From assembly GCF_004349315.1 (NCBI RefSeq), contig NZ_SMLH01000002.1, positions 1-64,000 on the forward strand: a stretch of DNA of 64,000 nt, written 5' to 3'. The translations under genes were made by a program, and so were the position numbers. Origin of the DNA: Flavobacterium ranwuense (GTDB lineage Bacteria > Bacteroidota > Bacteroidia > Flavobacteriales > Flavobacteriaceae). The notes beneath the pieces were generated by a model that was not told the DNA's origin, did no database searches, and saw nothing but the letters and a program-made list of their open reading frames with translations. This document shows positions 31,830 through 41,714 of this stretch, one piece after another. Each line of letters begins with the position of its first letter. Within the stretch, counting starts at the first letter, position 1.

Positions 31830-34028
31830 TTGAAAACCAAATTATTCTTAATTACGCCTCCTTTTACCCAACTGAATACCCCGTATCCGGCAACTGCTTA
31901 TATCAAAGGGTTTCTGAATACCAAAAACATTGAGTCTGTTCAGGCGGATTTGGGTATCGAAGTGATTTTGAAATTGTTCTCGAAAGAAGGACTTGAAAAT
32001 TTGTTTAAAGTTTCAGGTTTAAAGATTAGCGTTGGAGAAATCTCAGACAACTCAAAACGTATTTACGCTTTACAAGATGAATATCTAAAAACGATCAATC
32101 CTGTTATTGCTTTCCTTCAAGGAAAAAATCCAACATTGGCGCTTCAAATTTGTCAGGAAGATTTCTTGCCGGAAGCGTCCCGTTTTGCGCAATTGGAAGA
32201 GCTCGATTGGGCTTTTGGAACCATGGGAACACAGGATAAAGCGAAACATTTAGCAACTTTATACCTTGAAGATATCTCTGATTTTATAGTCGAATGTGTC
32301 GATGATAATTTTGGTTTCAGCCGCTATGCTGAACGTTTAGGACGAAGTGCCAATTCTTTTGATGAGTTGTATGACGTCTTGCAACAGGAACCAACCTATA
32401 TTGATAATTTACTTCTTTCAATTCTAAAAGAGAGAATAGAAACTATTCAACCTACATTATTCTTGATTTCAGTTCCGTTTCCAGGAAATTTATATTCGGC
32501 TTTTCGTTCGGCACAATGGGTGAAAAACCATTATCCGAACATCAAGATTTCGATGGGTGGCGGTTTTCCGAATACCGAATTGCGTTCGCTTTCTGATGCC
32601 CGAGTTTTTGAGTTTTTCGATTTTATTACGTTGGATGATGGCGAAATGCCAATCGAAGAATTAATTTCCAATATTGAAAATCCAGATTACAATTCGTATA
32701 AAAGAACATTTCTGTTGGAAGACGGAATAGTAGTTTATAAAAATAATTCTCTAAAACACGATTACAAACAATCGCAAGTGGGAACACCTGATTACTCGGA
32801 TTTGCTTTTGGATAAATACATTTCGGTTATCGAAATTGTGAATCCCATGCACCGCATGTGGAGCGACGGACGCTGGAATAAACTCACCATGGCGCACGGT
32901 TGCTATTGGGGGAAATGTACATTTTGCGATATTTCTTTGGATTATATCAAAATTTACGAACCCGTTGCTGCCAATTTATTGTGCGACCGAATGGAAGAGA
33001 TGATTGCCCAAACAGGTGAAAATGGATTCCATTTTGTTGATGAAGCCGCACCACCGGCTTTGATGCGCGCTCTAGCTCTCGAAATCCTCCGAAGAAAATT
33101 AGCAGTGACATGGTGGACAAACATTCGATTCGAAAAAAGTTTTACCAAAGATTTATGTTTGTTGCTCAAAGCTTCCGGTTGTATTGCAGTTTCCGGTGGT
33201 CTCGAAGTCGCTTCCGATCGATTATTAAAACTGATTGACAAAGGCGTAACGGTCGAACAAGTCGCCAAAGTCACCCGAAATTTCACCGAAGCAGGTGTCA
33301 TGGTTCATGCCTATTTGATGTACGGTTATCCAACACAAACCATTCAGGAAACCGTAGACAGTCTCGAAATGGTGCGACAATTATTTGAAGTGGGCGTGTT
33401 ACAATCCGGATTTTGGCATCAATTTGCCATGACCGCGCACAGTCCCGTGGGCTTGTATCCAGAGAAATTTGGTGTGGTCAAAGAAACCGAAATCATTGGA
33501 ACTTTCGCAAATAACGATATTAATTATACCGATTCAACAGGAATCGATCATGATAAATTCAGTTTTGGACTCAAGAAATCCTTGTTCAATTTCATGCACG
33601 GAATCTGTTTTGATTATGAGTTGCAGGACTGGTTTGAGTTTAAAATTCCAAAGACTAAAATTTCACCTGATTTTATTTTGGATGCGTTGCACGAAGAAGA
33701 GGATTTCAATAGTAAACCCACAGCTAAAATTGTTTGGTTAGGCGGGAAACCATTTGTAGAACATTTTGCCAAATCTAAAAAAGGGAATTCTTGGGAAATG
33801 ATGACGCTGACTTTTCATGATAAAAAAGAGAGTTTCAGCATTCAAACGAATAAAAATGAAGGGGAATGGCTGGTAGAAATACTGCAAAAGATCTCTGTTT
33901 CGAATGCTAAAATTTATACATTTCAAGAAATAAAAAAAGATTTTGAAATGAAATTGGAAGACTTTGAATTGTTTTGGTACTCAAAGCCTATTAAAACTCT
34001 CAGAGAGTTTGGGTTATTAGTCTTATAA
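31830..34028 (+). CDS. B12-binding-domain radical SAM protein
   Basis: A 732-residue protein of unknown product. The first 270 residues are a cobalamin-binding-like domain (LFLITPPFTQLNTPYPATAYIKGFL ... KNHYPNIKISMGGGFPNTEL). The radical SAM core starts with GCYWGKCTFCD; the cysteines are C358, C363 and C366, giving CX4CX2C instead of the common CX3CX2C. The SAM-binding strand has 'VSGGLEVASDRLL' and 'AYLMYGYPTQT'. The C-terminal 170 residues match nothing I know. The start codon appears to be TTG: the conserved N-terminus LKTKLFLITPP begins there and no upstream ATG is in frame. Adenosylcobalamin-type salvage is present in the window (4849-5418), but B12 radical SAM enzymes normally use methylcobalamin. 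Confidence 0.87.
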   Translation: MKTKLFLITPPFTQLNTPYPATAYIKGFLNTKNIESVQADLGIEVILKLFSKEGLENLFKVSGLKISVGEISDNSKRIYALQDEYLKTINPVIAFLQGKNPTLALQICQEDFLPEASRFAQLEELDWAFGTMGTQDKAKHLATLYLEDISDFIVECVDDNFGFSRYAERLGRSANSFDELYDVLQQEPTYIDNLLLSILKERIETIQPTLFLISVPFPGNLYSAFRSAQWVKNHYPNIKISMGGGFPNTELRSLSDARVFEFFDFITLDDGEMPIEELISNIENPDYNSYKRTFLLEDGIVVYKNNSLKHDYKQSQVGTPDYSDLLLDKYISVIEIVNPMHRMWSDGRWNKLTMAHGCYWGKCTFCDISLDYIKIYEPVAANLLCDRMEEMIAQTGENGFHFVDEAAPPALMRALALEILRRKLAVTWWTNIRFEKSFTKDLCLLLKASGCIAVSGGLEVASDRLLKLIDKGVTVEQVAKVTRNFTEAGVMVHAYLMYGYPTQTIQETVDSLEMVRQLFEVGVLQSGFWHQFAMTAHSPVGLYPEKFGVVKETEIIGTFANNDINYTDSTGIDHDKFSFGLKKSLFNFMHGICFDYELQDWFEFKIPKTKISPDFILDALHEEEDFNSKPTAKIVWLGGKPFVEHFAKSKKGNSWEMMTLTFHDKKESFSIQTNKNEGEWLVEILQKISVSNAKIYTFQEIKKDFEMKLEDFELFWYSKPIKTLREFGLLVL

Positions 34029-34127
34029 GTTTTTCCACCTAACTATATCTATTTAGCATAAAACTTAATTTTTGGTTTACGAAAACGTTTTCTTTTACTT
34101 ATTTTTACGATTCTAAAATAGAAACAA

Positions 34128-34613
34128 ATGAGTATTGGTTATAAAGTTAATGTAAACGACACTTTTCATTTTGATTTGGAAAAGGAAAGTGTTTCACAAC
34201 TGGATGCAGTGAGTGTGGAAACGAATAAATTCCATATTTTACACGAAAACACACCTTATCAAGCGGAAATCATCACTTCTGATTTTCTTCAAAAAAACTA
34301 CACAGTCAAGGTAAACAACAACACGTATACTGTTGCCATTTCAAACCCTTTGGATATTTTGATTAAGGAAATGGGATTCGAAACGGGACTTACGAAACAA
34401 GTCAATTTTATCAAAGCACCTATGCCCGGATTGATTCTCGAAATCAGTGTAGTAGTAGGACAAACTGTAAAAGAGAACGACAACCTAATTATTTTGGGTG
34501 CTATGAAAATGGAAAACAGTTTTCTTTCCCCGCGAGATGGCGTTATCAAAACCATATCGGTACTGATGGGAGATGCCGTAGATAAAGGACAGTTGTTAAT
34601 TGAATTCGAATAA
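34128..34613 (+). CDS. accB: Biotin carboxyl carrier protein
   Basis: A 161-residue carrier. The C-terminal 75 residues are a biotinyl domain with ILGAMKMENSF, where K127 is the biotin-accepting lysine, preceded by KAPMPGLILEI. The N-terminal half is a non-conserved extension (VSQLDAVSVETNKFHILHENTPY...), as in carriers attached to acyl-CoA carboxylases of Bacteroidota. It is the first of three genes (carrier, biotin carboxylase, carboxyltransferase) with gaps of 200 and 119 bases. Together they form a complete acyl-CoA (probably propionyl- or acetyl-CoA) carboxylase. Confidence 0.92.
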   Translation: MSIGYKVNVNDTFHFDLEKESVSQLDAVSVETNKFHILHENTPYQAEIITSDFLQKNYTVKVNNNTYTVAISNPLDILIKEMGFETGLTKQVNFIKAPMPGLILEISVVVGQTVKENDNLIILGAMKMENSFLSPRDGVIKTISVLMGDAVDKGQLLIEFE

Positions 34614-34813
34614 TGTTATACCGGTAATTCGCTAATTAAAAAGTGAATTTATCTATAGATAATCATACCATTTATCAATTCAAAATAGTCCAACTTAAAT
34701 GTACTTATATCCCTTATATGGTTTAAAAAATGTCTAAGTGGTTGGACTTATTTATACCCATAATTGGTATAGGAGAATGAAAATTAGTGAATCTGCGGTT
34801 TAAAAAATAAAAA
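34614..34813 (+). promoter_or_regulatory. Carrier-carboxylase gap with long-range inverted repeat
   Basis: AGTCCAACTTA near 34688-34698 can pair with TAAGTGGTTGGACT near 34734-34747, enclosing about 35 bases (TATATCCC/TTATATGG-like inner symmetry). A short inverted TATACC/GGTATA pair also lies nearby (34755-34774). The region could be a regulatory leader of the downstream carboxylase genes, or a weak terminator. No consensus -7 box is evident. Confidence 0.4.
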
Positions 34814-36253
34814 ATGAAAAAAATATTAGTTGCCAATAGAGGGGAAATCGCCATCAGGGTGATGAAAACCGCACAAAAAATGGGTATTAAAACTGTAGCA
34901 GTATATTCTACTGCCGACAGAAATGCACCGCACGTAAAATTTGCCGATGAAGCCGTTTGGATTGGAGAAGCACCTTCGAGTCAATCGTATTTGTTAGGAA
35001 GTAAAATTATAGAGGTTGCAAAATCTTTAAACGTAGATGCCATTCATCCAGGTTATGGATTTTTGAGTGAAAATGCTGATTTTGCTGAAGAAGCGGAGAA
35101 AAATAACATCATTTTTATTGGTCCAAAGTCGAAAGCGATAAAAATAATGGGGAGTAAACTGGCAGCCAAAGACGCCGTTAAGCAATACAATATTCCAATG
35201 GTTCCCGGTTTTGACCAAGCCATTACTGATGTCGAAAAAGCAAAAGTCGTTGCCAAGGAAATTGGTTTTCCAATTTTAATTAAAGCATCTGCCGGAGGTG
35301 GTGGAAAAGGAATGCGGGTGGTAGAAAGTGAAACTGATTTCGAATCCCAGATGGATCGTGCTATAAGTGAAGCAATTGCTGCGTTTGGAGACGGTTCGGT
35401 TTTTATTGAAAAATATGTGGGCTCGCCGAGACATATCGAAATTCAGGTTATGGCGGACAGTCATGGCAATGTGTTGTATTTATTTGAAAGAGAATGCAGC
35501 ATCCAGCGTCGTCATCAAAAAGTAATTGAAGAAGCGCCTTCTTCGGTTTTAACACCGGAATTGCGTAAAAAAATGGGTGAAGCGGCTGTTTTGGTAGCCA
35601 AATCCTGTGATTATTTAGGAGCTGGAACTGTCGAGTTTTTATTGGATGAGAACAATAATTTCTACTTTCTTGAAATGAATACCCGCTTGCAGGTGGAACA
35701 TCCCGTTACGGAATGGATTACCGGAACCGACTTGGTGGAACTGCAAATCAGAGTCGCCAGGGGAGAAGCATTGGCAATCAAACAAGAAGATTTAAAAATA
35801 AAAGGACATGCGATGGAATTGCGTGTGTATGCCGAAGATCCGATGAACGATTTTCTGCCTAGCGTAGGTCATTTGGATGTGTATGAATTGCCTGTTGGTG
35901 AAGGAATTCGAGTGGATAACGGTTTTGAACAAGGGATGGATATCCCCATTTATTACGATCCTATGTTGGCCAAATTAATCACTTATGGAGAGACCCGTGA
36001 AGAAGCGATTCAATTGATGATTAATGCGATTGATAACTATCATGTGGAAGGCGTGCAGACGACGTTGCCTTTCGGGAAATTTGTTTTTGAGCATGAGGCA
36101 TTTCGTTCCGGAAAATTCGATACGCATTTCGTAAAGAACTACTATAATGCTGATGTATTGAAAAGTCAAATGGAACAAGAAGCCGAAATCGCTGCTTTGG
36201 TGGCGTTGAAACAGTATTTTGAAGATCAAAAAATAGTACGCTTACTAAATTAA
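34814..36253 (+). CDS. accC: Biotin carboxylase subunit
   Basis: A 479-residue biotin carboxylase: N-terminal MKKILVANRGEIAIRVMKTAQKMGIKTVAVYS, ATP-grasp domain with KASAGGGGKGMRVV (about 158-171) and FIEKYVGSPRHIEIQVMAD, catalytic EMNTRLQVEHPVTE near 288-301 and C-terminal RVYAEDP...GVQTTLPF. It carboxylates biotin on the carrier using ATP and bicarbonate. It lies between the carrier and carboxyltransferase genes, which indicates an acyl-CoA carboxylase rather than pyruvate carboxylase. The start at 34814 is the conserved MKKILVANRGE. Confidence 0.95.
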   Translation: MKKILVANRGEIAIRVMKTAQKMGIKTVAVYSTADRNAPHVKFADEAVWIGEAPSSQSYLLGSKIIEVAKSLNVDAIHPGYGFLSENADFAEEAEKNNIIFIGPKSKAIKIMGSKLAAKDAVKQYNIPMVPGFDQAITDVEKAKVVAKEIGFPILIKASAGGGGKGMRVVESETDFESQMDRAISEAIAAFGDGSVFIEKYVGSPRHIEIQVMADSHGNVLYLFERECSIQRRHQKVIEEAPSSVLTPELRKKMGEAAVLVAKSCDYLGAGTVEFLLDENNNFYFLEMNTRLQVEHPVTEWITGTDLVELQIRVARGEALAIKQEDLKIKGHAMELRVYAEDPMNDFLPSVGHLDVYELPVGEGIRVDNGFEQGMDIPIYYDPMLAKLITYGETREEAIQLMINAIDNYHVEGVQTTLPFGKFVFEHEAFRSGKFDTHFVKNYYNADVLKSQMEQEAEIAALVALKQYFEDQKIVRLLN

Positions 36254-36261
36254 ACTAATTG

Positions 36262-36336
36262 TTTTAAACCATTAAGAGGTTAAGGAAAATTAAGGACTGC
36301 TTTTCTAAATGAAACTTAATTTCTTAATGGCTTTAA
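36262..36336. repeat. Palindromic TTAATGGTTTAAA intergenic repeat
   Basis: TTTTAAACCATTAAG (36262-36276) and CTTAATGGCTTTAAAT (36323-36337) are near-perfect inverted copies. Between them lie AAGGAAAATTAAGGACTGC-like words. Such ATTAAG repeats are a common flavobacterial intergenic filler and may form an RNA hairpin between the two carboxylase genes. Confidence 0.6.
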
Positions 36337-36372
36337 ATAAAATTGGCGAATTGGCGGTTAAAAAAGAACAAT

Positions 36373-37914
36373 ATGAAAGACAAAATAAATACATTAAACG
36401 ATAAAATTGCCGAAGCTCATTTGGGTGGCGGTAAAAACAGAATTGCAAAACAACATTCCAATAAAAAGCTAACGGCGAGAGAACGTGTCAATTATTTGAT
36501 GGACGAAGGGTCTTTTGAAGAAATCGGGATGTTGGTCACACACCGAACGTCTGATTTTGGAATGGAAAAAGAACTGTATTACGGAGATGGTGTCATTACG
36601 GGATATGGAACCATAAACGGACGACTGGTTTACATTTTTGCCCAAGATTTCACGGTTTTTGGTGGTTCGTTATCCGAAACGCATGCCGAGAAAATCTGTA
36701 AAATCATGGATATGGCAGTCAAAATGGGAGCGCCAATGATTGGACTGAATGATTCTGGAGGAGCGCGTATTCAGGAAGGCGTACGTTCTTTGGGCGGGTA
36801 TGCCGATATTTTTTATAGAAACGTACAAGCTTCAGGAGTAATTCCACAGATATCTGCAATTATGGGTCCCTGCGCCGGTGGAGCCGTGTATTCTCCTGCG
36901 ATGACTGATTTTACGATGATGGTTGAAGATACCAGTTATATGTTCGTAACAGGGCCGAATGTGGTAAAAACCGTAACCAATGAAACCGTAACTTCGGAGG
37001 AATTGGGTGGTGCGAGCACTCATTCGACCAAGTCAGGAGTGGCACATTGCACTTCGACCAATGATGTGGAATGTCTGGAAGATTTGAAACGCTTGTTGAG
37101 TTATTTGCCACAGAGCAACAAAGAAAAAGCACATAATTTGCCTTACGAACTGAATGATGAGGTGCGTACCAAATTAGCAACTATTATTCCGGATAATCCC
37201 AATAAACCGTACGACATGCATGAGGTGATTGGTGGTATTATTGATGAAGATTCGTTTTTTGAAATTCATAAAAATTATGCTGAAAATATTCTTGTGGGTT
37301 TTGCTCGATTGGGAGGAAAAAGCATTGGAATTATAGCAAACCAACCGATGATTTTAGCTGGTTGTCTTGATGTGAACAGTTCGAAAAAAGCAGCTCGATT
37401 TACCCGTTTTTGCGATTGTTTTAATATTCCTTTATTGGTTTTGGTGGATGTTCCGGGATTTTTGCCGGGAACGGATCAAGAGTGGAACGGGATTATTGTT
37501 CACGGTGCGAAATTGTTGTATGCCTTAAGCGAAGCAACCGTGCCAAGAGTGACCGTAATTACGCGTAAAGCCTATGGTGGTGCTTATGATGTAATGAACT
37601 CGAAACACATTGGTGCCGACATGAATTTTGCTTGGCCAACTGCCGAAATTGCCGTGATGGGAGCCAAAGGTGCGAGTGAAATTATCTTCAAGAAAGAAAT
37701 TAACGAAGCCGAAGACCATGAAGCAAAACTTTTGGAAAAAGAAGCAGAATATGCCGATTTGTTTGCGAACCCATATACTGCAGCGCAACGTGGTTTTCTA
37801 GACGAGGTAATCTTACCGCAAGACACAAGGCGTAAATTGATAAAAGCCTTTAGTATGCTCGAAAATAAAGTGAGTGTTACTCCTAATAGAAAACACGGGA
37901 ATATTCCTTTGTAA
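36373..37914 (+). CDS. Acyl-CoA carboxylase beta (carboxyltransferase) subunit
   Basis: A 513-residue PccB-type carboxyltransferase carrying both halves of the crotonase-like fold. Motifs: [50 protein letters not shown] segment ([12 protein letters not shown]), [36 protein letters not shown] and [39 protein letters not shown]. It moves the carboxyl group from biotin to an acyl-CoA. I start it at MKDKIN (36373); the ATG at 36343 would add ten residues with no family support. A terminator follows the stop. Confidence 0.94.
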   Translation: MKDKINTLNDKIAEAHLGGGKNRIAKQHSNKKLTARERVNYLMDEGSFEEIGMLVTHRTSDFGMEKELYYGDGVITGYGTINGRLVYIFAQDFTVFGGSLSETHAEKICKIMDMAVKMGAPMIGLNDSGGARIQEGVRSLGGYADIFYRNVQASGVIPQISAIMGPCAGGAVYSPAMTDFTMMVEDTSYMFVTGPNVVKTVTNETVTSEELGGASTHSTKSGVAHCTSTNDVECLEDLKRLLSYLPQSNKEKAHNLPYELNDEVRTKLATIIPDNPNKPYDMHEVIGGIIDEDSFFEIHKNYAENILVGFARLGGKSIGIIANQPMILAGCLDVNSSKKAARFTRFCDCFNIPLLVLVDVPGFLPGTDQEWNGIIVHGAKLLYALSEATVPRVTVITRKAYGGAYDVMNSKHIGADMNFAWPTAEIAVMGAKGASEIIFKKEINEAEDHEAKLLEKEAEYADLFANPYTAAQRGFLDEVILPQDTRRKLIKAFSMLENKVSVTPNRKHGNIPL

Positions 37915-37933
37915 TTGTTGGATAGAATTGAAG

Positions 37934-37960
37934 AAACCACCTGATAAAGGTGGTTTTTTT
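37934..37960 (+). terminator. Terminator of the carboxylase gene cluster
   Basis: AAACCACCT pairs with AGGTGGTTT across GATAA, then five T. It ends the plus-strand cluster before the convergent response regulator gene. Confidence 0.88.
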
Positions 37961-37977
37961 GCTTTATGTTTTCTGAA

Positions 37978-38667
37978 TTATTTTTCTAATACGAACCGAA
38001 ACCCAATCCCGTGTAAATTTTCTATTGCAATTCCTTTTTCGTTGGCAAGTATTTTGCGCAAGCGGGAAATAAAAACATCCAGACTGCGTCCCATAAAATA
38101 ATCGTCGTCGCCCCAAAGTGAAGTAAGGATTTGTTCTCGTTTTAGAACTGCATTTTTATTGTCTAGAAATAATTTCAAGAGTTCGGATTCGCGTTGCGTG
38201 AGGGGTATTTTTTCGGACGTATTGAATAAAATAAAATTTTTGGTGTCGAATTGGTATTTACCGATTTCATAAATCAATTTCTCAGCAGTATTATTTTTAT
38301 GGGAACGTTTCAGGAAAACCTCTATTTTTAGGATTAATTCTTCAATACTGAAAGGCTTTACGAGATAATCATCGGCGCCCAAACGGAGTCCTTTGATGCG
38401 GTCTTCCTTCAAGGTTTTTGCCGAAAGGAATATAATAGGAATATCAATATTGACCTTTCTAATTTCAGTGGCTAATTCGAATCCGTCCATTTTTGGCATC
38501 ATAATATCGAGAATGCAAATGTCGAAATCGCCTTTTTTGAAGGTTTCTAAACTCGTTTTTCCATTACAACAATGCGTCACTTCATAGTGGTTTTGCTCCA
38601 AATTATCTTTGGTCAGGAATGCTAATGTCGCATCGTCTTCGGCATAAAGAATTTTAGAAGTGCTCAT
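37978..38667 (-). CDS. OmpR-family response regulator
   Basis: A 229-residue regulator. The receiver domain has the acidic pocket EDD near 10-12 and the phospho-accepting aspartate in ILDIMMPKMDGFE (near D54), the conserved T/S in IFLSAKT and the lysine in YLVKPFS. The C-terminal winged helix (LTQRESELLKLFLDNKN...VLKREQILTSLWG..YFMGRSLDVFISRLRKIL) binds DNA. Its start overlaps the end of the kinase gene by four bases (ATGA), a translationally coupled two-component operon. Confidence 0.95.
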   Translation of the reverse strand: MSTSKILYAEDDATLAFLTKDNLEQNHYEVTHCCNGKTSLETFKKGDFDICILDIMMPKMDGFELATEIRKVNIDIPIIFLSAKTLKEDRIKGLRLGADDYLVKPFSIEELILKIEVFLKRSHKNNTAEKLIYEIGKYQFDTKNFILFNTSEKIPLTQRESELLKLFLDNKNAVLKREQILTSLWGDDDYFMGRSLDVFISRLRKILANEKGIAIENLHGIGFRFVLEK

Positions 38668-39926
38668 TGTTTATTAGGAATTAAAATGGTTAGGGTAATG
38701 CCTTTTTCGAGATTATTGGTGGCGTTGATTTTCCACTGATGCAAATTGCAAATCTTTTTTACATAATACAAACCTAATCCAAACCCATTGACTTCATTGC
38801 TTTTCTCACTCGGAATTCGATAGAACTTGTCGAATATGAAAGAGAGGTTTTTGTTTGAAATTCCGATTCCATTATCAATAAATTCGAGTTTCAGCACTTG
38901 ATTTTCTTTCGATAATCGGATAACAATTTCGGGTTTTGCATTGCAATATTTTGCGGCATTGTCAAGGAGATTGTAAACTAGATTATTGAAATGAAAGGAG
39001 TCTGCAATTATTGTGTAATCAGACGAATCCGATTTGATTGTTGTTGTAATTTCAGGATATTTTAATTTGATGTTTTCGATAGCATTTTCAATTATTGGAA
39101 CTATCGCAATATTTTCTGTATTCAATTCTATAGGAGAATAATCGGATTTGGCGATTGTCAAAATTTGTTCTATATGCTGGTTTAGTTTATTACTTTGATT
39201 GATAATAATTTCGGCATAGGTGTAAAGTTTTTTATCCTCTTTGATGGGTTTTTGCTGGATTAAATAATTGGAAGCAATCAAAATTGATGATAACGGCGTC
39301 TTGAATTCATGCGTCATATTATTAATGAAATCCCGTTGTAATTCGGAATATTTTTTTTGCTGTAAAAGCGTAAAAATAGAATAGACATAAATCAGTAAAA
39401 TAAGAATTAACACCATCGAAAGTACAAACCAAAACCGCAGCGAACTAAACAAATAAGTGGTTTCATTGGGGAAACGAATGGCAAAATAATATACTAAATT
39501 TTTATGTTTTGGGAAATAGATAGATTGTTTTCCTTTTGATTTGTCCGATAAAGAAATATAGTTTCCATACACCATTTCATCGCTTTGACAATTGTACATG
39601 GCATATTCAAAATCGGTCGTGAGATTCATTTTTTTGAATTCGGATTTTAGATAAAACTCTAAAATTTCGGGTTCAAAATCATTATCAATATTCACTACAT
39701 AATAATCATTTGATATTTTTTTTATGGGATTTTCTGTGGGCAAATCGTGGTTAGTACCATGATATAATTTTTTGGCAACCTCAAGTAAGGCGATATGTGT
39801 TTTTTGGCTGAACTTTTTTTCCTCAATTGTAAAAGCTTCTTTGGTCCAAAGGAGTTGTGCCACCAGAATACCAACGATGGCAATGATTCCAAGAATAATG
39901 ATACTGTTGAGTTTGTTTAGTTTCAT
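38664..39926 (-). CDS. Membrane sensor histidine kinase
   Basis: A 420-residue kinase with two membrane helices (about 7-27 and 165-190) enclosing a periplasmic sensor region of about 135 residues that I cannot assign. The HisKA motif is NNMTHEFKTPLSSILIASNYL (H near 209), and the ATPase domain has NAAKYC, DNGIGI, FYRIP and GFGLGLYYVK. It phosphorylates the coupled regulator (37978-38667). The stimulus is unknown. Confidence 0.94.
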   Translation of the reverse strand: MKLNKLNSIIILGIIAIVGILVAQLLWTKEAFTIEEKKFSQKTHIALLEVAKKLYHGTNHDLPTENPIKKISNDYYVVNIDNDFEPEILEFYLKSEFKKMNLTTDFEYAMYNCQSDEMVYGNYISLSDKSKGKQSIYFPKHKNLVYYFAIRFPNETTYLFSSLRFWFVLSMVLILILLIYVYSIFTLLQQKKYSELQRDFINNMTHEFKTPLSSILIASNYLIQQKPIKEDKKLYTYAEIIINQSNKLNQHIEQILTIAKSDYSPIELNTENIAIVPIIENAIENIKLKYPEITTTIKSDSSDYTIIADSFHFNNLVYNLLDNAAKYCNAKPEIVIRLSKENQVLKLEFIDNGIGISNKNLSFIFDKFYRIPSEKSNEVNGFGLGLYYVKKICNLHQWKINATNNLEKGITLTILIPNKQ

Positions 39927-40191
39927 ATGTAGAAATTCATTGTTTTTTTATCGGTCATATGTAATTCGCATATTTTAATGGGTATTTACGAATAATTTTC
40001 AGGTATGCTAATGTCAAGTAAAAAATGGGTTTAGAAAGTGTAATATTAATCAAAATTACTTTCAAATATAACCATTAACAAGTCGTTAACAAACATTTGA
40101 AACCGCTTAACAGGAAGTGAAAATTTTCTAATCTACTTTTGGTATGTTCAAATGAAATAATCTATTATATAACCATTATAAAAATCAAATT
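39927..40191. other. Intergenic region between divergent genes
   Basis: This 265-base stretch contains the promoter region of the two-component operon and of the DUF1573 gene. It shows several AACCATTAACAAG / CTTAAC-type words but no consensus -7 box or strong hairpin that I can identify. Confidence 0.4.
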
Positions 40192-40599
40192 ATGAAAATC
40201 ATCAAAATTTCAATGTTGGCATTAACTCTAGGATTAATGTCATTTTCTGCCATCGCCCCAGCAAATGCTTTGGTGTCAAAAGTTTCGTCTGTTGCTTCAT
40301 CCATTTTATGGAAAAGTGAGAGTATAGATGTGGGTCAAATTCCTCAAAACACACCAAAAGCCATTAATTATGAATTTAAAAACACAGGAAAAACAACGGT
40401 AATAATCACTAACGTACAAGGGTCATGCGGTTGTACAGCAACCGATTATACCAAAACACCAATTCTTCCTGGGAAATCTGGAAAAGTTACTGCAACCTAC
40501 AATGCGGCCAATAAAGGTGCATTTACAAAAACGGTTACAGTTACAACAAATGCCGAAGGAACGCCAAAAGTATTGACACTTAAAGGAATTGTTATTTAG
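40192..40599 (+). CDS. DUF1573 periplasmic protein
   Basis: A 135-residue exported protein with a signal peptide (MKIIKISMLALTLGLMSFSAIAPANA). The mature part carries the DUF1573 core: KSESIDVGQIPQNTPKAINYEFKNTGKTTVIITNVQGSCGCTATDYTKTPILPGKSGKVTATYN, with the GSCGCT cysteine pair near 85-90. The family folds like an Ig/ASH domain; its role is not firmly established. It is divergent from the two-component operon and could be one of its targets, which is inference from position only. Confidence 0.87.
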   Translation: MKIIKISMLALTLGLMSFSAIAPANALVSKVSSVASSILWKSESIDVGQIPQNTPKAINYEFKNTGKTTVIITNVQGSCGCTATDYTKTPILPGKSGKVTATYNAANKGAFTKTVTVTTNAEGTPKVLTLKGIVI

Positions 40600-40624
40600 G
40601 CTTTAAAGGTTGTTTAAAATGTTA

Positions 40625-40655
40625 AAAACTCGATTTGTCTTTGATAAATCGAGTT
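40625..40655 (+). terminator. Terminator of the DUF1573 gene
   Basis: AAACTCGATTT pairs with AAATCGAGTTT across GTCTTTGAT, then ATTTAT. The T-tract is weak. Confidence 0.7.
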
Positions 40656-40757
40656 TATTTATGACTGAATCTGAGCTTGTTTCGACTACAATTTGATGTT
40701 TTTAAATCCATGATTTTTAAATAAAATGTTTATCTTTCCTTTTTTTAAATTTAAAAA

Positions 40758-41714
40758 ATGAAATACAACAGATGTGGGAAAAGCGGTTTATTACTGCCAC
40801 AAATATCTTTAGGATTATGGCATAACTTCGGTTCGGTGGATAATTTTGAAAATGGGGAGAACATTGTCAAAGCAGCTTTTGATAAAGGAATTACCCATTT
40901 TGATTTGGCTAATAATTATGGTCCGGTTCCGGGTTCGGCAGAGACTAATTTTGGTAAAATACTGAAAAATAATTTTCAGGGAAATCTGCGGGATCAAATT
41001 GTAATTACGACCAAAGCCGGTTACACCATGTGGAACGGTCCTTATGGCGACTGGGGTTCCCGAAAATATTTGTTGTCGAGTTTAGACCAGAGTTTGAAGC
41101 GCATGAATCTGGAATATGTAGATGTTTTTTATTCACATCGTTTTGATCCGGAAACGCCTTTGGAAGAGACTATGATGGCTTTGGACTATGCCGTGCGAAG
41201 CGGAAAAGCGTTATATGCAGGGATTTCCAACTACAATACAGAACAAACCAGAGAAGCTGCCGAAATCTTGAAACGATTGGGAACACCTTGCTTGATTCAT
41301 CAAGTAAAATATTCTATGTTTGTTCGACAACCTGAGGCGGGATTACTAGATGTTCTCGAAGAAAAAGGAGTAGGCTGTATTGCTTTTTCACCTTTGGCAC
41401 AAGGACTTTTAACGGATAAATACCTGAAAGGGATTCCTGAAAATTCAAGAGCTTCAAATCCAAACGGACATTTGCAATTAGAAGAAGTTTCTGAGGCAAA
41501 AGTTGAAAAGATTGTAGCGTTGAATGAAATAGCGAAAAGACGAAGCCAGTCTTTGGCTCAAATGGCATTGGTTTGGCTATTAAAAGACAACCGAATTACT
41601 TCGGTTTTGATTGGTGCCAGTTCCGTTGGTCAATTAAATAATAATATTGACAGTTTACAAAATCTGAATTTTTCCGCAGCTGAATTATTAGATATTGAGA
41701 AGATTTTGGGATAA
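40758..41714 (+). CDS. Aldo/keto reductase (YghZ-like)
   Basis: A 318-residue aldo/keto reductase. The family signature includes GITHFDLANNYGPVPGSAETNFG (catalytic Asp/Tyr region), the lysine in IVITTKAGYTMW near 84-92, the histidine in YSHRFDPETPLEETM near 124-138, and the cofactor-binding SVLIGASSVGQLNNNI near 282-297. The N-terminus MKYNRCGKSGLLLPQISLGLW is like L-glyceraldehyde 3-phosphate reductase (YghZ). It probably reduces small aldehydes with NADPH. Confidence 0.92.
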   Translation: MKYNRCGKSGLLLPQISLGLWHNFGSVDNFENGENIVKAAFDKGITHFDLANNYGPVPGSAETNFGKILKNNFQGNLRDQIVITTKAGYTMWNGPYGDWGSRKYLLSSLDQSLKRMNLEYVDVFYSHRFDPETPLEETMMALDYAVRSGKALYAGISNYNTEQTREAAEILKRLGTPCLIHQVKYSMFVRQPEAGLLDVLEEKGVGCIAFSPLAQGLLTDKYLKGIPENSRASNPNGHLQLEEVSEAKVEKIVALNEIAKRRSQSLAQMALVWLLKDNRITSVLIGASSVGQLNNNIDSLQNLNFSAAELLDIEKILG

